A stretch of 64,000 bases of DNA, from positions 62,001-126,000 of the forward strand of contig CABHOK010000008.1 in assembly GCA_902168205.1 (NCBI GenBank). Reading direction: 5' to 3'. Within the stretch, counting starts at the first letter, position 1. The number at the start of each line of letters is the position of its first letter. Source of the DNA: an uncultured Chitinophaga sp. (GTDB lineage Bacteria; Bacteroidota; Bacteroidia; Cytophagales; Cyclobacteriaceae). Positions 52,032 to 60,788 of this stretch are shown one piece after another. The position numbers and the translations under genes were made by a program. The notes beneath the pieces are model-generated. The model did not search any database, had not been told where the DNA came from, and worked only from the letters and a program-made list of their open reading frames with translations.

Positions 52032-55000
52032 TTACTTGTCTGATTTCTTTGACCGGCCCGGACGTTTCTTTACAGGTATATCTTTCTTCCCGGTTGTCTT
52101 CACTGACGATAGTGATCGGGTTACATCTTTACTGCGTTCGGTACTTCGCTCTGTTAACAAAGCAGATTCATGTGTAATTACTTTGTCGTTTGATTCGGAT
52201 GACCGTATCGATGCTACACGCCTGGATTGTTGCAATTTTTCACAAGGCGTCAGGCGCGGTTTCTCTTCGTAAGGTATAATGATATGTCGTGGTGCCGATA
52301 CGAGAATAGAACGCGGTGTAGACGGTTGCGCGACAATTTCTCCTTTGAATTCAGAATCTTCACGGAGTAAATGTTCAAAGTCATTGCATCCACACAAACT
52401 GCTGAGTGTCTCAATCAGATCTTTATCTTCCGTATCGTTGTCAGGTGAATTGATCTGCAAAAGGTATATTTCCCACGCGCGATTCACCGGTGTCTGCACC
52501 TCCTTGAATGTATACCCCGCGAAGCTGAATGCCAGTGTAACATCCGTTGTCGAATCAGTCCTCAATGTAAAGGCACCATTGGTATCTGTAACCGTACTAT
52601 TGGTAGTGCCTTTGATTTGTACGGTTACACCGGGTAACGTTGCTTTGCTGCGACTGTCGTACACAACACCGGTTATGATAGGGCGGCCATCCGGAGATTG
52701 CTCCGGCACAGATTGATCTTCCGGCATATCTTCCTCACCGGTACAACATTCATCTTTACACACTACCATAATGAAGTCGGTGATGAAATCAACATACGGT
52801 CTCTCTTCGATGAAGTCGATAATCGATGAAGCGTATATCTTCTGTCCAAATACTATATCTGCAGTCTCATCAAATGCCCAGGGCGTGAGGAAGTGAACGA
52901 TCTCTTCATTGAGCTTCTTGAGATAATAACCCTTATCTATACCCGGATAGAATTTTACCCGGAAGAAGACAAGTACCTGTTCATACACCGGGTTCTTCGC
53001 ATGAACCTTTACAAACGGTGATTTACGCTTCTTGATATAGGACTCTATCTCCAGTAACGTTCTGCGACCTGTTTTCGGCTGCAGTGGGTTGACTGCATTC
53101 CTATTTTTAAAATTAGCGATGGGTACAATGAGTATATGTCCCGGTGCAACCTGCGGACCACAGCAATCTTCTACTCTTGCCGGATTGTAAGGACTGTTCG
53201 GATCGGTATGTCTGCATAAACATTCCGGATCAACGTGTGGTATAGCTTTTACTTTATAGATGGAAGGAAAACGATCGAGTATAAGATGCTCGTAGTCCCA
53301 CACATTGATAGCGCGTGCTTTGTGACGGAGCCGTTCGCTCACGCGTGTATAAAACTCTTTGCCTGTCTCACGATGTTTACCGTCCCACGAAGCGAAGGGC
53401 TGAATTACTTTACTCACTTCGGCCACCTTTACAGCAAGTTTGCTGATGCTGCCTGCAGCCAGTGCGTTGTCAAAGTGTGTCTGATCATTATCCTGGTCTT
53501 CGAACGTTGCTATCACGGCCTGCGCCACAACATCTACCAGTTTCGGTATACGATTGGCATGCTCGGTAACACTTGCACACAGCCAGTATAAACCGTTGGT
53601 GATGATGGTATTGTTATTGGTGATGTCAGCCGGTATATCAAGTTTTACGATACCCGTTGTCTGAAAACCAAACGTATCATCCGACACTATATTCTCGCCT
53701 TTCAATGGATGCCATTCGTTGTTAACGAGGTATGACCAGTGAATTACCGGTGGATCATTGTCTTCATCTTCTGCACTCCCATCTACAAATTGGAATAGCA
53801 ATGATACACTTTGAAGCGGCTTGAGATTTTCGAGTCCGATAAAAAGCATACCTTCTTCCTGTAACAAACTTGAATACTGGTTGGCACTTCCGGTAATTGT
53901 CTCGGTAACGCCACTGGCATCGATCATCAATCGTTCAAGCGCAGTAATTTGTCGGTTTGTATTTTTAGCGCTGTGTACAGTCGAAGTGATAACCGGGTAA
54001 TCCGATTTAGGACCGGATACTATAGGTTTGATTCCGATGTCGGTATATTTGGCATACGGATCCTGGTAGGTAAACTGCGGAAATAATTTACCCTTGGTAT
54101 CTGTGAGCAGATCATTGCCATTACGCAGTTTTGTTATAGCCGAAGTGGATGCGACTGTTGGTGCCAGGTCACGTGCCAGTATACGTGTTTGTATTCGCGC
54201 ATTAAGATCAGCTTCCAGCACACCGAACGGATATACATGAAAAAACTGATCTATACCCGCTTCCGGTCTTTCAAGGACTGAATGATAACTGACCGAAATT
54301 TCTTTTACTTTGAGAAACTGCGCAGCTTCCTGCATGTTCTCGTATACTCCTTTATTGGTTGTCGAGAATATTGGTATATTAAATTCCACTTGCAGAAAAC
54401 CTTTCACAGAGGCATTGGTATATGGCTGCTCGGTTATGAGCGGCTTACGATTGAGCTCCAGTATATTACCTTCCTCACCCAGTAAAAGATTTCTGGCTAA
54501 ACCGTCTGTCGTATTCGTGTACATACCTTCCGGAACAGTTATCCATGTTCTTGATTTAAGTACACTTGCTATAAATAAACTGTTATTATTTACAGCTGCT
54601 AACTCAATGCCATTATCATTGGCAGGATTGGCCAATCGTATATGGAGCGATAGTTCATCCAGTGTCTTATTGAAAACTTCCTGGCTGCCGACATACAGAC
54701 TCTTACCACGGTTCGGATATGCTGTAAATGGATCAAACGCCTTGGAGGGATCTAACATGCCATCATCGTTCTGAAGTGTCAGAACTTTCAGTCCATCAAA
54801 AATAGGTTCTATCGTTTGGTCTCCGGAAGCTACTGAACCGACCCGAACTTCCAGTGATGCACTTTGAAATGCAAGTTTACCAAAATCATTTTCGCTGATC
54901 AGTACGGAAGGGCCCAGCAATACCTGCATAACAGGCTGCATTGTGACGAAAGCGCCTTCGTGTATAGCGCTATCAAACGGTATAACGCCTGGCAAGCTTG

Positions 55001-56564
55001 CCGGTAGATATATATATAGCGTGTCGGTATCAAAATAGTAACTACCTTCTGTTTCCTGTGTTTCGGCAAATCTGGTTTCACCTTTAATGGGAAGTGACTT
55101 GAACTGGGCGTCTGTCATACGCTTCTCAACGGCCAGCCATTTCTTCTCTCCTGTAAACAGTATACGTACTTGACGTTCGGTTTCCGGGTTACCACCGGTA
55201 TATACTTTGCCCAGGTCTTGCAGACGATACGCAATCAAACGATTACCACCCTGCAATAATAACTGTGGCGATGCTATAGCAAAACCAATGGCAGCTTCGT
55301 TACGCCACTCCAATTGATTCCGTACGATGTCTATAGCCTGGCATATATTCTTATAATCCAGATTACGATTCAGGCGTCTGCCAAACGTTGGCCACTTGGG
55401 ATAGGGATCGGTAAATTTCTCGCCATAACCATCCAGCGAGTTCGCTACCGGTTGTGCTGATATTGATCCTATAAAGGTCACATCATCCTCAACCTGTTTT
55501 TCGATGAATATAGTTTTCAGTTCTTTTACCTTCGCCTGATTTACCACCAGGTCGTTTTCCGTTTTATATACTTGCTCTTTACCGGAAGCATCCTTACCTG
55601 CCAGCAACGCGGTGCCCGGACCAACGGCATACTCAGCTACATCTTTAGCCAGTTCAAAGACTATATGCACGCGATCGGGTATAGAATCTTTTTCCGTGAG
55701 TTGCAGTACATCTCTGTAATAGAAGTCTAGCATGCGTCCGGTGATACCATTCATTTGCTCCTGTGCTAACCTGAACAGCTTCAGGAACGCAATGAAGAGT
55801 GCCATGTGTGGCTGATGAGCGGGATATTGCTCCAACGCAAAAGCAAAGTACTTGGAAGACTCCGCTGTCAGCTTTTGTATAAAACCATAGAATGAAAGGA
55901 ATATATCCTCAACGTAAAGCGCTGCATGCCTGATCTTGGCTGCCTCATCAACGCCCTGGTATATATTTCCTTCGGCTACCGCAGGTTCATCGAGTCCCCA
56001 AAGTGTTTTATTTTTAATAGCGGAATAATCAAGGTCAAGTTTTTTACCGGGATCAACCAGCTTGAATCCTTCTTCATACGCAGTAATTTTCTGAACCTGC
56101 GCCTTTAACTCTGATTGTATCGCCAGCGTGAGTGTTTCATAGAGCGGATTCTCCGGTATGGCGAGTGTATACCAACGATCGATGCGGGCAACCATGCCGA
56201 GCACCGGACTATATAATGCCGCATATATATCGGCTTCCGGATCTTGCTGAAGACTGCGGAAGGTTTCTTCAAAGTCTTTTCGTATCTGTGCTATATCGGT
56301 CAGTGCTATACCGGCTGCGATCACGGCCATATCGCGGCTGAAGAACTCGCGCCAGCTGACTTTAGCGGCAGGTGTTGTATCGCCCGGGTGACTTTCCGGT
56401 ATATCGTAGAACCGGATCTGTGCGGCATATCGTTTAATGAACACCAATAGCTCTTCGGTGCTTCGCTCATCTATGGGAGCGTAAGTCGGATCAAGTGCCT
56501 TGAGGTAACGGCCTAACTGGCCTGAACCATCGCGCACAATATCGGTATGACAATGGCAGCTCAT
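52032..56564 (-). CDS. Baseplate J/gp47-like protein (Afp11-like) with C-terminal carboxypeptidase-regulatory-like domain and basic tail
   Basis: The product is 1510 residues. The central region (about residues 1080-1280) is the baseplate J-type domain (WDGKHRETGKEFYTRVSERL, AINVWDYEHLILDRFPSIYK). Then comes a segment KSPFVKVHAKNPVYEQVLVF and a W-F-like C-terminus of the J fold. At about 1290-1368 a CarboxypepD_reg-like domain follows: ITGVVYDSRSKATLPGVTVQ, then GTTNSTVTDTNGAFTLRT and LAFSFAGYTFKEV. The last 140 residues are charged and low complexity, ending KKRPGRSKKSDK. The start overlaps the gp25 stop by 4 nt. The fusion of this Ig-like domain to a baseplate protein is odd (see findings). 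Confidence 0.85.
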   Translation of the reverse strand: MSCHCHTDIVRDGSGQLGRYLKALDPTYAPIDERSTEELLVFIKRYAAQIRFYDIPESHPGDTTPAAKVSWREFFSRDMAVIAAGIALTDIAQIRKDFEETFRSLQQDPEADIYAALYSPVLGMVARIDRWYTLAIPENPLYETLTLAIQSELKAQVQKITAYEEGFKLVDPGKKLDLDYSAIKNKTLWGLDEPAVAEGNIYQGVDEAAKIRHAALYVEDIFLSFYGFIQKLTAESSKYFAFALEQYPAHQPHMALFIAFLKLFRLAQEQMNGITGRMLDFYYRDVLQLTEKDSIPDRVHIVFELAKDVAEYAVGPGTALLAGKDASGKEQVYKTENDLVVNQAKVKELKTIFIEKQVEDDVTFIGSISAQPVANSLDGYGEKFTDPYPKWPTFGRRLNRNLDYKNICQAIDIVRNQLEWRNEAAIGFAIASPQLLLQGGNRLIAYRLQDLGKVYTGGNPETERQVRILFTGEKKWLAVEKRMTDAQFKSLPIKGETRFAETQETEGSYYFDTDTLYIYLPASLPGVIPFDSAIHEGAFVTMQPVMQVLLGPSVLISENDFGKLAFQSASLEVRVGSVASGDQTIEPIFDGLKVLTLQNDDGMLDPSKAFDPFTAYPNRGKSLYVGSQEVFNKTLDELSLHIRLANPANDNGIELAAVNNNSLFIASVLKSRTWITVPEGMYTNTTDGLARNLLLGEEGNILELNRKPLITEQPYTNASVKGFLQVEFNIPIFSTTNKGVYENMQEAAQFLKVKEISVSYHSVLERPEAGIDQFFHVYPFGVLEADLNARIQTRILARDLAPTVASTSAITKLRNGNDLLTDTKGKLFPQFTYQDPYAKYTDIGIKPIVSGPKSDYPVITSTVHSAKNTNRQITALERLMIDASGVTETITGSANQYSSLLQEEGMLFIGLENLKPLQSVSLLFQFVDGSAEDEDNDPPVIHWSYLVNNEWHPLKGENIVSDDTFGFQTTGIVKLDIPADITNNNTIITNGLYWLCASVTEHANRIPKLVDVVAQAVIATFEDQDNDQTHFDNALAAGSISKLAVKVAEVSKVIQPFASWDGKHRETGKEFYTRVSERLRHKARAINVWDYEHLILDRFPSIYKVKAIPHVDPECLCRHTDPNSPYNPARVEDCCGPQVAPGHILIVPIANFKNRNAVNPLQPKTGRRTLLEIESYIKKRKSPFVKVHAKNPVYEQVLVFFRVKFYPGIDKGYYLKKLNEEIVHFLTPWAFDETADIVFGQKIYASSIIDFIEERPYVDFITDFIMVVCKDECCTGEEDMPEDQSVPEQSPDGRPIITGVVYDSRSKATLPGVTVQIKGTTNSTVTDTNGAFTLRTDSTTDVTLAFSFAGYTFKEVQTPVNRAWEIYLLQINSPDNDTEDKDLIETLSSLCGCNDFEHLLREDSEFKGEIVAQPSTPRSILVSAPRHIIIPYEEKPRLTPCEKLQQSRRVASIRSSESNDKVITHESALLTERSTERSKDVTRSLSSVKTTGKKDIPVKKRPGRSKKSDK

Positions 56565-56980
56565 GCGTGTTCAATGTTTGTAGCTTCGTTCATATAGAAT
56601 GGGAACACGTAGTTATACCGCGTGTTGGTAGTGATGATCGTATATTGAACAGTGATCAATAACGTTCCCTCCTGCTGTTTTGCTTCCGAGGTAACTTCTT
56701 CTACGATAATTCTCGGTTCATGAAATACCAGTGCATCGTGAACCAGTTTTTCAATCAGGGCTATATTTGGCACATTCATCACTTCAAAAAGTTTAGGCTG
56801 CAGATTACAGCCGAATGTGGGTTGCATGATGCGTTCACCGGTAATGGTGGATAGAATAATATGAATGCTGCTCCGTACATCTTCTTCCTCGTGAAGCATT
56901 TCAACGCCATACCATTCTCTGCGAAATGTTGGCGGATAACTCCAGCCGATTCCTAAAAATGATTTATCAATTGCTTTCAT
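56561..56980 (-). CDS. gp25-like baseplate lysozyme-fold protein (Afp9-like)
   Basis: The product is 139 residues. It shows the gp25 pattern: FLGIGWSYPPTFRREW near the start, EEDVRSSIHIILSTITGERI, and MQPTFGCNLQPKLFEVMNVP. This is the lysozyme-like wedge component of phage, T6SS (TssE) and eCIS baseplates; the catalytic residues are not needed in these systems. The start is at 56980 after a 23-bp gap from the PAAR gene and the stop overlaps the following gene by 4 nt. Confidence 0.92.
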   Translation of the reverse strand: MKAIDKSFLGIGWSYPPTFRREWYGVEMLHEEEDVRSSIHIILSTITGERIMQPTFGCNLQPKLFEVMNVPNIALIEKLVHDALVFHEPRIIVEEVTSEAKQQEGTLLITVQYTIITTNTRYNYVFPFYMNEATNIEHA

Positions 56981-57003
56981 GGTCGGTTTTTCGTTTTCAA
57001 TAG

Positions 57004-57297
57004 TTATCCTCCGATCTGTACTGTGGGCAATCCGGCTGCAACGGTACCGCCATGCGCAGTGGAGTCTCCCTGGCGTGCAGCAGGCCTTCCGTTGATTTGC
57101 ACGGTTAATGATCCCTTCAGTATGCTATCCGGAGGGCCGGCACAAACACACATGCTGCCGGCAGTGGCGGCCGGTTGTCCTCCAATCAAAACGGTAGGTA
57201 TACCGGGTGGCATGATGGGGCCTCCTGTATGCGGATTACCATTCGGGTTGGCCATCGGACAAACATGATTGTCGGTAACGCGTGCTGCTGCTGGCAT
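57004..57297 (-). CDS. PAAR-repeat spike tip protein (Afp10-like)
   Basis: The product is 97 residues. Repeated P-A-A-R-type turns are seen: MPAAARVTDNHVCPM at the start, PTVLIGGQPAAT in the middle, VQINGRPAARQGDSTAHGG and a final LPTVQIGG. The Cys/His needed for zinc binding at the cone tip are present (H11, C13, C47/C49, H84 region). The protein caps the spike trimer and sharpens it for membrane puncture. It follows the spike gene by 11 bp. It carries no effector extension. Confidence 0.9.
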   Translation of the reverse strand: MPAAARVTDNHVCPMANPNGNPHTGGPIMPPGIPTVLIGGQPAATAGSMCVCAGPPDSILKGSLTVQINGRPAARQGDSTAHGGTVAAGLPTVQIGG

Positions 57298-57308
57298 ATA
57301 TATACCGG

Positions 57309-58946
57309 TTAATTTATTCGTACCATGGTTCCGCGAATCACTACATTGCCGCTGCCGGCTTGTATCGTAATTCCCTGCGAATCCATTTTTATAGTGTTCT
57401 GATTTTCGTCTTTCATTTCAAAGGCACCGGACGCATTGTTGATCACGAGGGACTTCTCTCCTGCCCCGGCAGGTACTCGCAATGTGAGCCGCTTGTTGGT
57501 GTCATCGAAGATTAACTTTATACCTTCTTTGGTAACAATGCCGTGTTGTGTAGAACCCTGCTGTTCCGGTAAAGGAGATTTGCGTGCATCTTTGCTATGA
57601 AGACAACCGAGTATAATGGCTTCGCGCGGATCGTCATTCAGAAAGCCGATCACGACTTCATCGTTTACTTCCGGGCGAAAATATATACCTCGTTCAGGTC
57701 CGGCATCCAGCGTGGCTACGCGTGCCCATATACCATCATTGCCTGTGGTCATCAACGGTATATGTACCTTTACGCGATATTGCCCGCCATCTTCCTGGTC
57801 ATCGATATCTTTTACAATACCAATCTGCAATCCGTTTACTCCGGGCAGTAAACCGGCAGCGGGTTTGTCCATCACATCGTCTTTCGTATAGAACCATTCG
57901 TCACGCCAGCCGAATTGTATATCGGTTTGCCAGATGTCTGCATAGTGATGCAGTACTCCGGTAACATATACATCGCCATTGAAACGATCGCCTACACCTT
58001 CGAGTGTAATAACAGTACCGGGCTTCACTTCAGCGTTGCCGTCCACGCGTACTCGCCCTACTGCTTTCGAGAGACGATTACGAAGTGCGTAGGCGTCTGA
58101 CCAATCCTGTAACTGCGGCTGTGTCAATCTTCCGGAGTGAACCAGTTTTACTTCTGCAGCGAGTACATCGGCTAAATCATCCGAAGAAAGATTGCCTGTC
58201 TCATCGAAGTCAGAGGTGCCATCTTCAGATGCTTCGGGTTCCTGCTTGGTATAGTCCCAGGCGTGACTGGTAATGGATTGCTTGATTCTTCGCACATCCA
58301 TCTCAGCTTCGAATTCGAGTATATTTTGCCCGTAGGTTGCGACCAGTACCGCCTCCGTTGTGGCATCTGGTTTTGTTACGATCAGGTTACCATCATCGGT
58401 GCATACGAGCATGCCATTGGCTTCTGCCCGTGTTATGATAAAGTCCCAATCGGTAGCGTTGTATTGTACGAGTTGCTTGTGCGTGAAAGAAGTTGCTTCT
58501 ACACCATCGGTATTCAGTTCGCCTGCCAGTTCGGTAATTACTTCGCTGTCTTTTTTCTCCAGGTGATATATACTCTTGCGTGCACTGGTCAGTTTGATGG
58601 CTTTATCTTTCGCCTCGATCATCAACATCGAGTTTGATTGTCTTCCAACTTTTACAGCATGCTTAACAATAATTCCCTTGAACACCGTTTCGACTTCACT
58701 GTGATATCCGAGCTGTACTTCAATTTCGTTGCCCGGTTTAAACAGGTCGTCATTGCTCAGCGGAAAATCACGCTCCGATGCCGAGCCATCCGAAAAGGTA
58801 AGTCTGGCCGAAGCTATCTTGTTAAAAGATTTGGACACCACAATCTGCATCAGCATGATCTCATGGTTCAGCTCTGTGCCATTGATCAACACTTTCTGGC
58901 TGACAACATCTGTGGATGTACCGGTTCCTGGAATTACGCTGTCCAT
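57309..58946 (-). CDS. eCIS spike protein, VgrG/gp27-gp5-like (Afp8-like)
   Basis: The product is 545 residues. The N-terminal two thirds match the gp27-like hub of VgrG and phage D proteins (MLMIEAKDKAIKLTSARK, VQYNATDWDFIITRAEANGM, YGQNILEFEAEMDVRRI). An OB-fold gp5-like region follows (GLQIGIVKDIDDQEDGGQYR, then GIYFRPEVNDEVVIGFLNDD). The C-terminus forms a short beta-helix (LVINNASGAFEMKDENQNTI, TIQAGSGNVVIRGTM). It is the trimeric needle tip of the particle. The gene lies between the LysM and PAAR genes. No catalytic lysozyme domain is present. Confidence 0.92.
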   Translation of the reverse strand: MDSVIPGTGTSTDVVSQKVLINGTELNHEIMLMQIVVSKSFNKIASARLTFSDGSASERDFPLSNDDLFKPGNEIEVQLGYHSEVETVFKGIIVKHAVKVGRQSNSMLMIEAKDKAIKLTSARKSIYHLEKKDSEVITELAGELNTDGVEATSFTHKQLVQYNATDWDFIITRAEANGMLVCTDDGNLIVTKPDATTEAVLVATYGQNILEFEAEMDVRRIKQSITSHAWDYTKQEPEASEDGTSDFDETGNLSSDDLADVLAAEVKLVHSGRLTQPQLQDWSDAYALRNRLSKAVGRVRVDGNAEVKPGTVITLEGVGDRFNGDVYVTGVLHHYADIWQTDIQFGWRDEWFYTKDDVMDKPAAGLLPGVNGLQIGIVKDIDDQEDGGQYRVKVHIPLMTTGNDGIWARVATLDAGPERGIYFRPEVNDEVVIGFLNDDPREAIILGCLHSKDARKSPLPEQQGSTQHGIVTKEGIKLIFDDTNKRLTLRVPAGAGEKSLVINNASGAFEMKDENQNTIKMDSQGITIQAGSGNVVIRGTMVRIN

Positions 58947-58976
58947 TGCTCGTTATATATACCTGTATCTGTAAAA

Positions 58977-59657
58977 CTATTTCTTTGAAAGAGGCGGAAA
59001 GAACAACTCTGTACCCGCCTGGAGCTTGCGAAAGTTCTTGAGACGATTAACCCGTGCCACCTGTATATAGTAATGTTGATTATTATATACTTCGCGTGTC
59101 AGCAATGGCAACAGGTCACCTTCCTTTACAATCTTTCGATGGGTAAGATCGGGCGATGATAACATGCCGAGCACATCGCTGAGTCCTTGCGGAGAACGTT
59201 CAGTAAAGGTTGCACTTACCTTGGCACGTATCGGGAATCCGAACATATCGAACATGGTATAGGTAACGTTCGAAGAGTTCATGATACAGACGTTGATAAA
59301 CGTGCCGTATTGTACCATGAGGTAATGCGGCCGGTGTATAGTTCCTTTTATATTGGTCGTTACACCGCGGAACAACGCGATCTGTACCGGCACTGGTATC
59401 TTTACTCCGTTCGTATTTACTCCGGTTCCATCAAGCGTAAACTCAATGGTAAATGTACGGGGCGCTGTTTTTACATATTTCGGCTCTGTACCTTCTTTAC
59501 CGGGTGCACACGCACTACTCCAATGCAGATCTTCATGCACCGCAAAGTTTTCCGGATTGAACATGGCAATGAACGGAACTCCGAACGGTATACCTTCCAA
59601 CGTTGTTGGAATGATCTTCAGATTGAAGGGTAATTTTGCAAGGCTTTGTGCGTCCAT
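58977..59657 (-). CDS. LysM-containing tube-end adaptor protein (Afp7-like)
   Basis: The product is 226 residues. The N-terminal 160 residues correspond to the contractile-injection-system tube-end domain (LPFNLKIIPTTLEGIPFGVP, FIAMFNPENFAVHEDLHW). The last about 50 residues are a LysM-like module (IVKEGDLLPLLTREVYNNQ, then RLKNFRKLQAGTELFFPP). Afp7/Pvc7 proteins connect the tube to the spike hub. The start codon overlaps the stop codon of the DUF5908 gene by one base (TAATG). Confidence 0.9.
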   Translation of the reverse strand: MDAQSLAKLPFNLKIIPTTLEGIPFGVPFIAMFNPENFAVHEDLHWSSACAPGKEGTEPKYVKTAPRTFTIEFTLDGTGVNTNGVKIPVPVQIALFRGVTTNIKGTIHRPHYLMVQYGTFINVCIMNSSNVTYTMFDMFGFPIRAKVSATFTERSPQGLSDVLGMLSSPDLTHRKIVKEGDLLPLLTREVYNNQHYYIQVARVNRLKNFRKLQAGTELFFPPLSKK

Positions 59658-59830
59658 TAGCGTTCCAGTTTTTCGCGTATGATCTCCAGTATTTTTTCTG
59701 CCAGTTCCGATTCTGCACTGCTACCGCTGCTGCTTTCGGATGCGCATTGTGTAGCCTGTGTACTGCTGCCTGCGGGCGGAGCCGGATCTACGACTGCGCG
59801 TATAACTACTTCGTTGATTTGTACAGCCAT
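59657..59830 (-). CDS. DUF5908 family mini-protein of the eCIS (57 residues)
   Basis: The product is 57 residues, MAVQINEVVIRAVVDP..., then a low-complexity Ser/Ala/Gly segment with one Cys, and an amphipathic C-terminal helix ending LAEKILEIIREKLER. An N-terminal I-x-E-V-V-I-R-A-x-V motif and this position between tube and LysM genes match the Bacteroidota-specific eCIS/T4SS-iii small protein family DUF5908. The stop overlaps the next start (TAATG), and its own start is 3 bp after the tube gene. No homologue exists in Serratia Afp to my knowledge. The role is unknown; an adaptor or chaperone function is possible. Confidence 0.85.
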   Translation of the reverse strand: MAVQINEVVIRAVVDPAPPAGSSTQATQCASESSSGSSAESELAEKILEIIREKLER

Positions 59831-59833
59831 GAT

Positions 59834-60301
59834 TTATAGTGTTCGTTCGAAATACTGATAGGCAAGTTCAATGGTCTCAATAACAACTGAGTTATCGCTG
59901 GCGCGGAAATCAGAAGATGACCATTTCAGCGGGTATGCCTGATATACTTTCCAGGCGGCTACTCCACTCTCGGTCTCATCCATCAGCGTGATGAGTATAT
60001 CGGCTGGTTTAAAGTCGTATACAGGTACCGTGAAATATGTATTCATAGCAGACTTGAACCAGTTCAATATAGCGGTGTTCGTAAGCAGCCCGCGCTTCAG
60101 TACCAGGTTCGGATACTTGGCACGCTTGGGAAGTTTATAGACAAAACGGTTCTCTCCTCCTTCCCGCAGCTCTTCGGTCTCTACTTCAACGGACAAGCCA
60201 CTTACTTCCTGGAAGCGCTGCTCCGTATCACCGGACATACCGCTGACTCCGAGAAACTCTACCTTGAAGTGAAAGCTGGCAGGAGGATAATACGCTGGCA
60301 T
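59834..60301 (-). CDS. Contractile tail tube protein, second copy
   Basis: The product is 155 residues with the phage tail tube/Hcp-like fold pattern (FHFKVEFLGVSGMSGDTEQR, FQEVSGLSVEVETEELREGG, LVLKRGLLTNTAILNWFKSA) and C-terminal VIETIELAYQYFERT. Compared with the gene at 60305, it has a 7-residue longer N-terminal loop and a different ligand of the E-V-S-G-L-S turn. In Afp two tube paralogues (Afp1 and Afp5) form the main tube and the first ring above the spike; this is probably the ring-initiating copy since it lies nearer to the LysM gene. Confidence 0.9.
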   Translation of the reverse strand: MPAYYPPASFHFKVEFLGVSGMSGDTEQRFQEVSGLSVEVETEELREGGENRFVYKLPKRAKYPNLVLKRGLLTNTAILNWFKSAMNTYFTVPVYDFKPADILITLMDETESGVAAWKVYQAYPLKWSSSDFRASDNSVVIETIELAYQYFERTL

Positions 60302-60304
60302 AAA

Positions 60305-60736
60305 TTATACTGGTGTTACAGTGATACCTTCGTGTGCCAGTTCGAGTGTTTCAATGGCAATTTCATTACCGCTGGCTTTCAGGCCGGGGCCTTCGCATTT
60401 TACAGGCCACGCTTCGGATATAGTCCAGACAAAAACAGGATTGCCTTCATCGTTCAACAGTGTAATCACGAGTGTACGCCTGGTAACATTAGGTTCACCA
60501 AAATTATTGAACCATGTATATAGATCATTATTAGCGGTCACAATGCCACGCTTCAGCGAGATGTTACCGGCCTTGCGCAGGCCTGGTCTCTTTAATGGAA
60601 GTGTCTTCGCAGACATTAGTCCATCGCGATACTCGATCGGTTGATTCTCTACAGAAAGCCCGCTTACTTCTGAAAAACCTATGTTATCTCCACCCCACGA
60701 TACAGTGAAGTGAAAAGAGGTTAGTGGATAAGCCAT
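60305..60736 (-). CDS. Contractile tail tube protein, first copy
   Basis: The product is 143 residues with the pattern SFHFTVSWGGDNIGFSEVSG, then ISLKRGIVTANNDLYTWFNN and a C-terminal IAIETLELAHEGITV. This Hcp-like protein stacks as hexameric rings to form the inner tube through which cargo passes. It lies 52 bp downstream of the sheath gene and 3 bp upstream of the second tube gene, which suggests translational coupling. Confidence 0.92.
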   Translation of the reverse strand: MAYPLTSFHFTVSWGGDNIGFSEVSGLSVENQPIEYRDGLMSAKTLPLKRPGLRKAGNISLKRGIVTANNDLYTWFNNFGEPNVTRRTLVITLLNDEGNPVFVWTISEAWPVKCEGPGLKASGNEIAIETLELAHEGITVTPV

Positions 60737-60788
60737 ATACTATATTTTGTTGTTTGATTTTAGAACTAAAAATTTCAGCTATACTATA

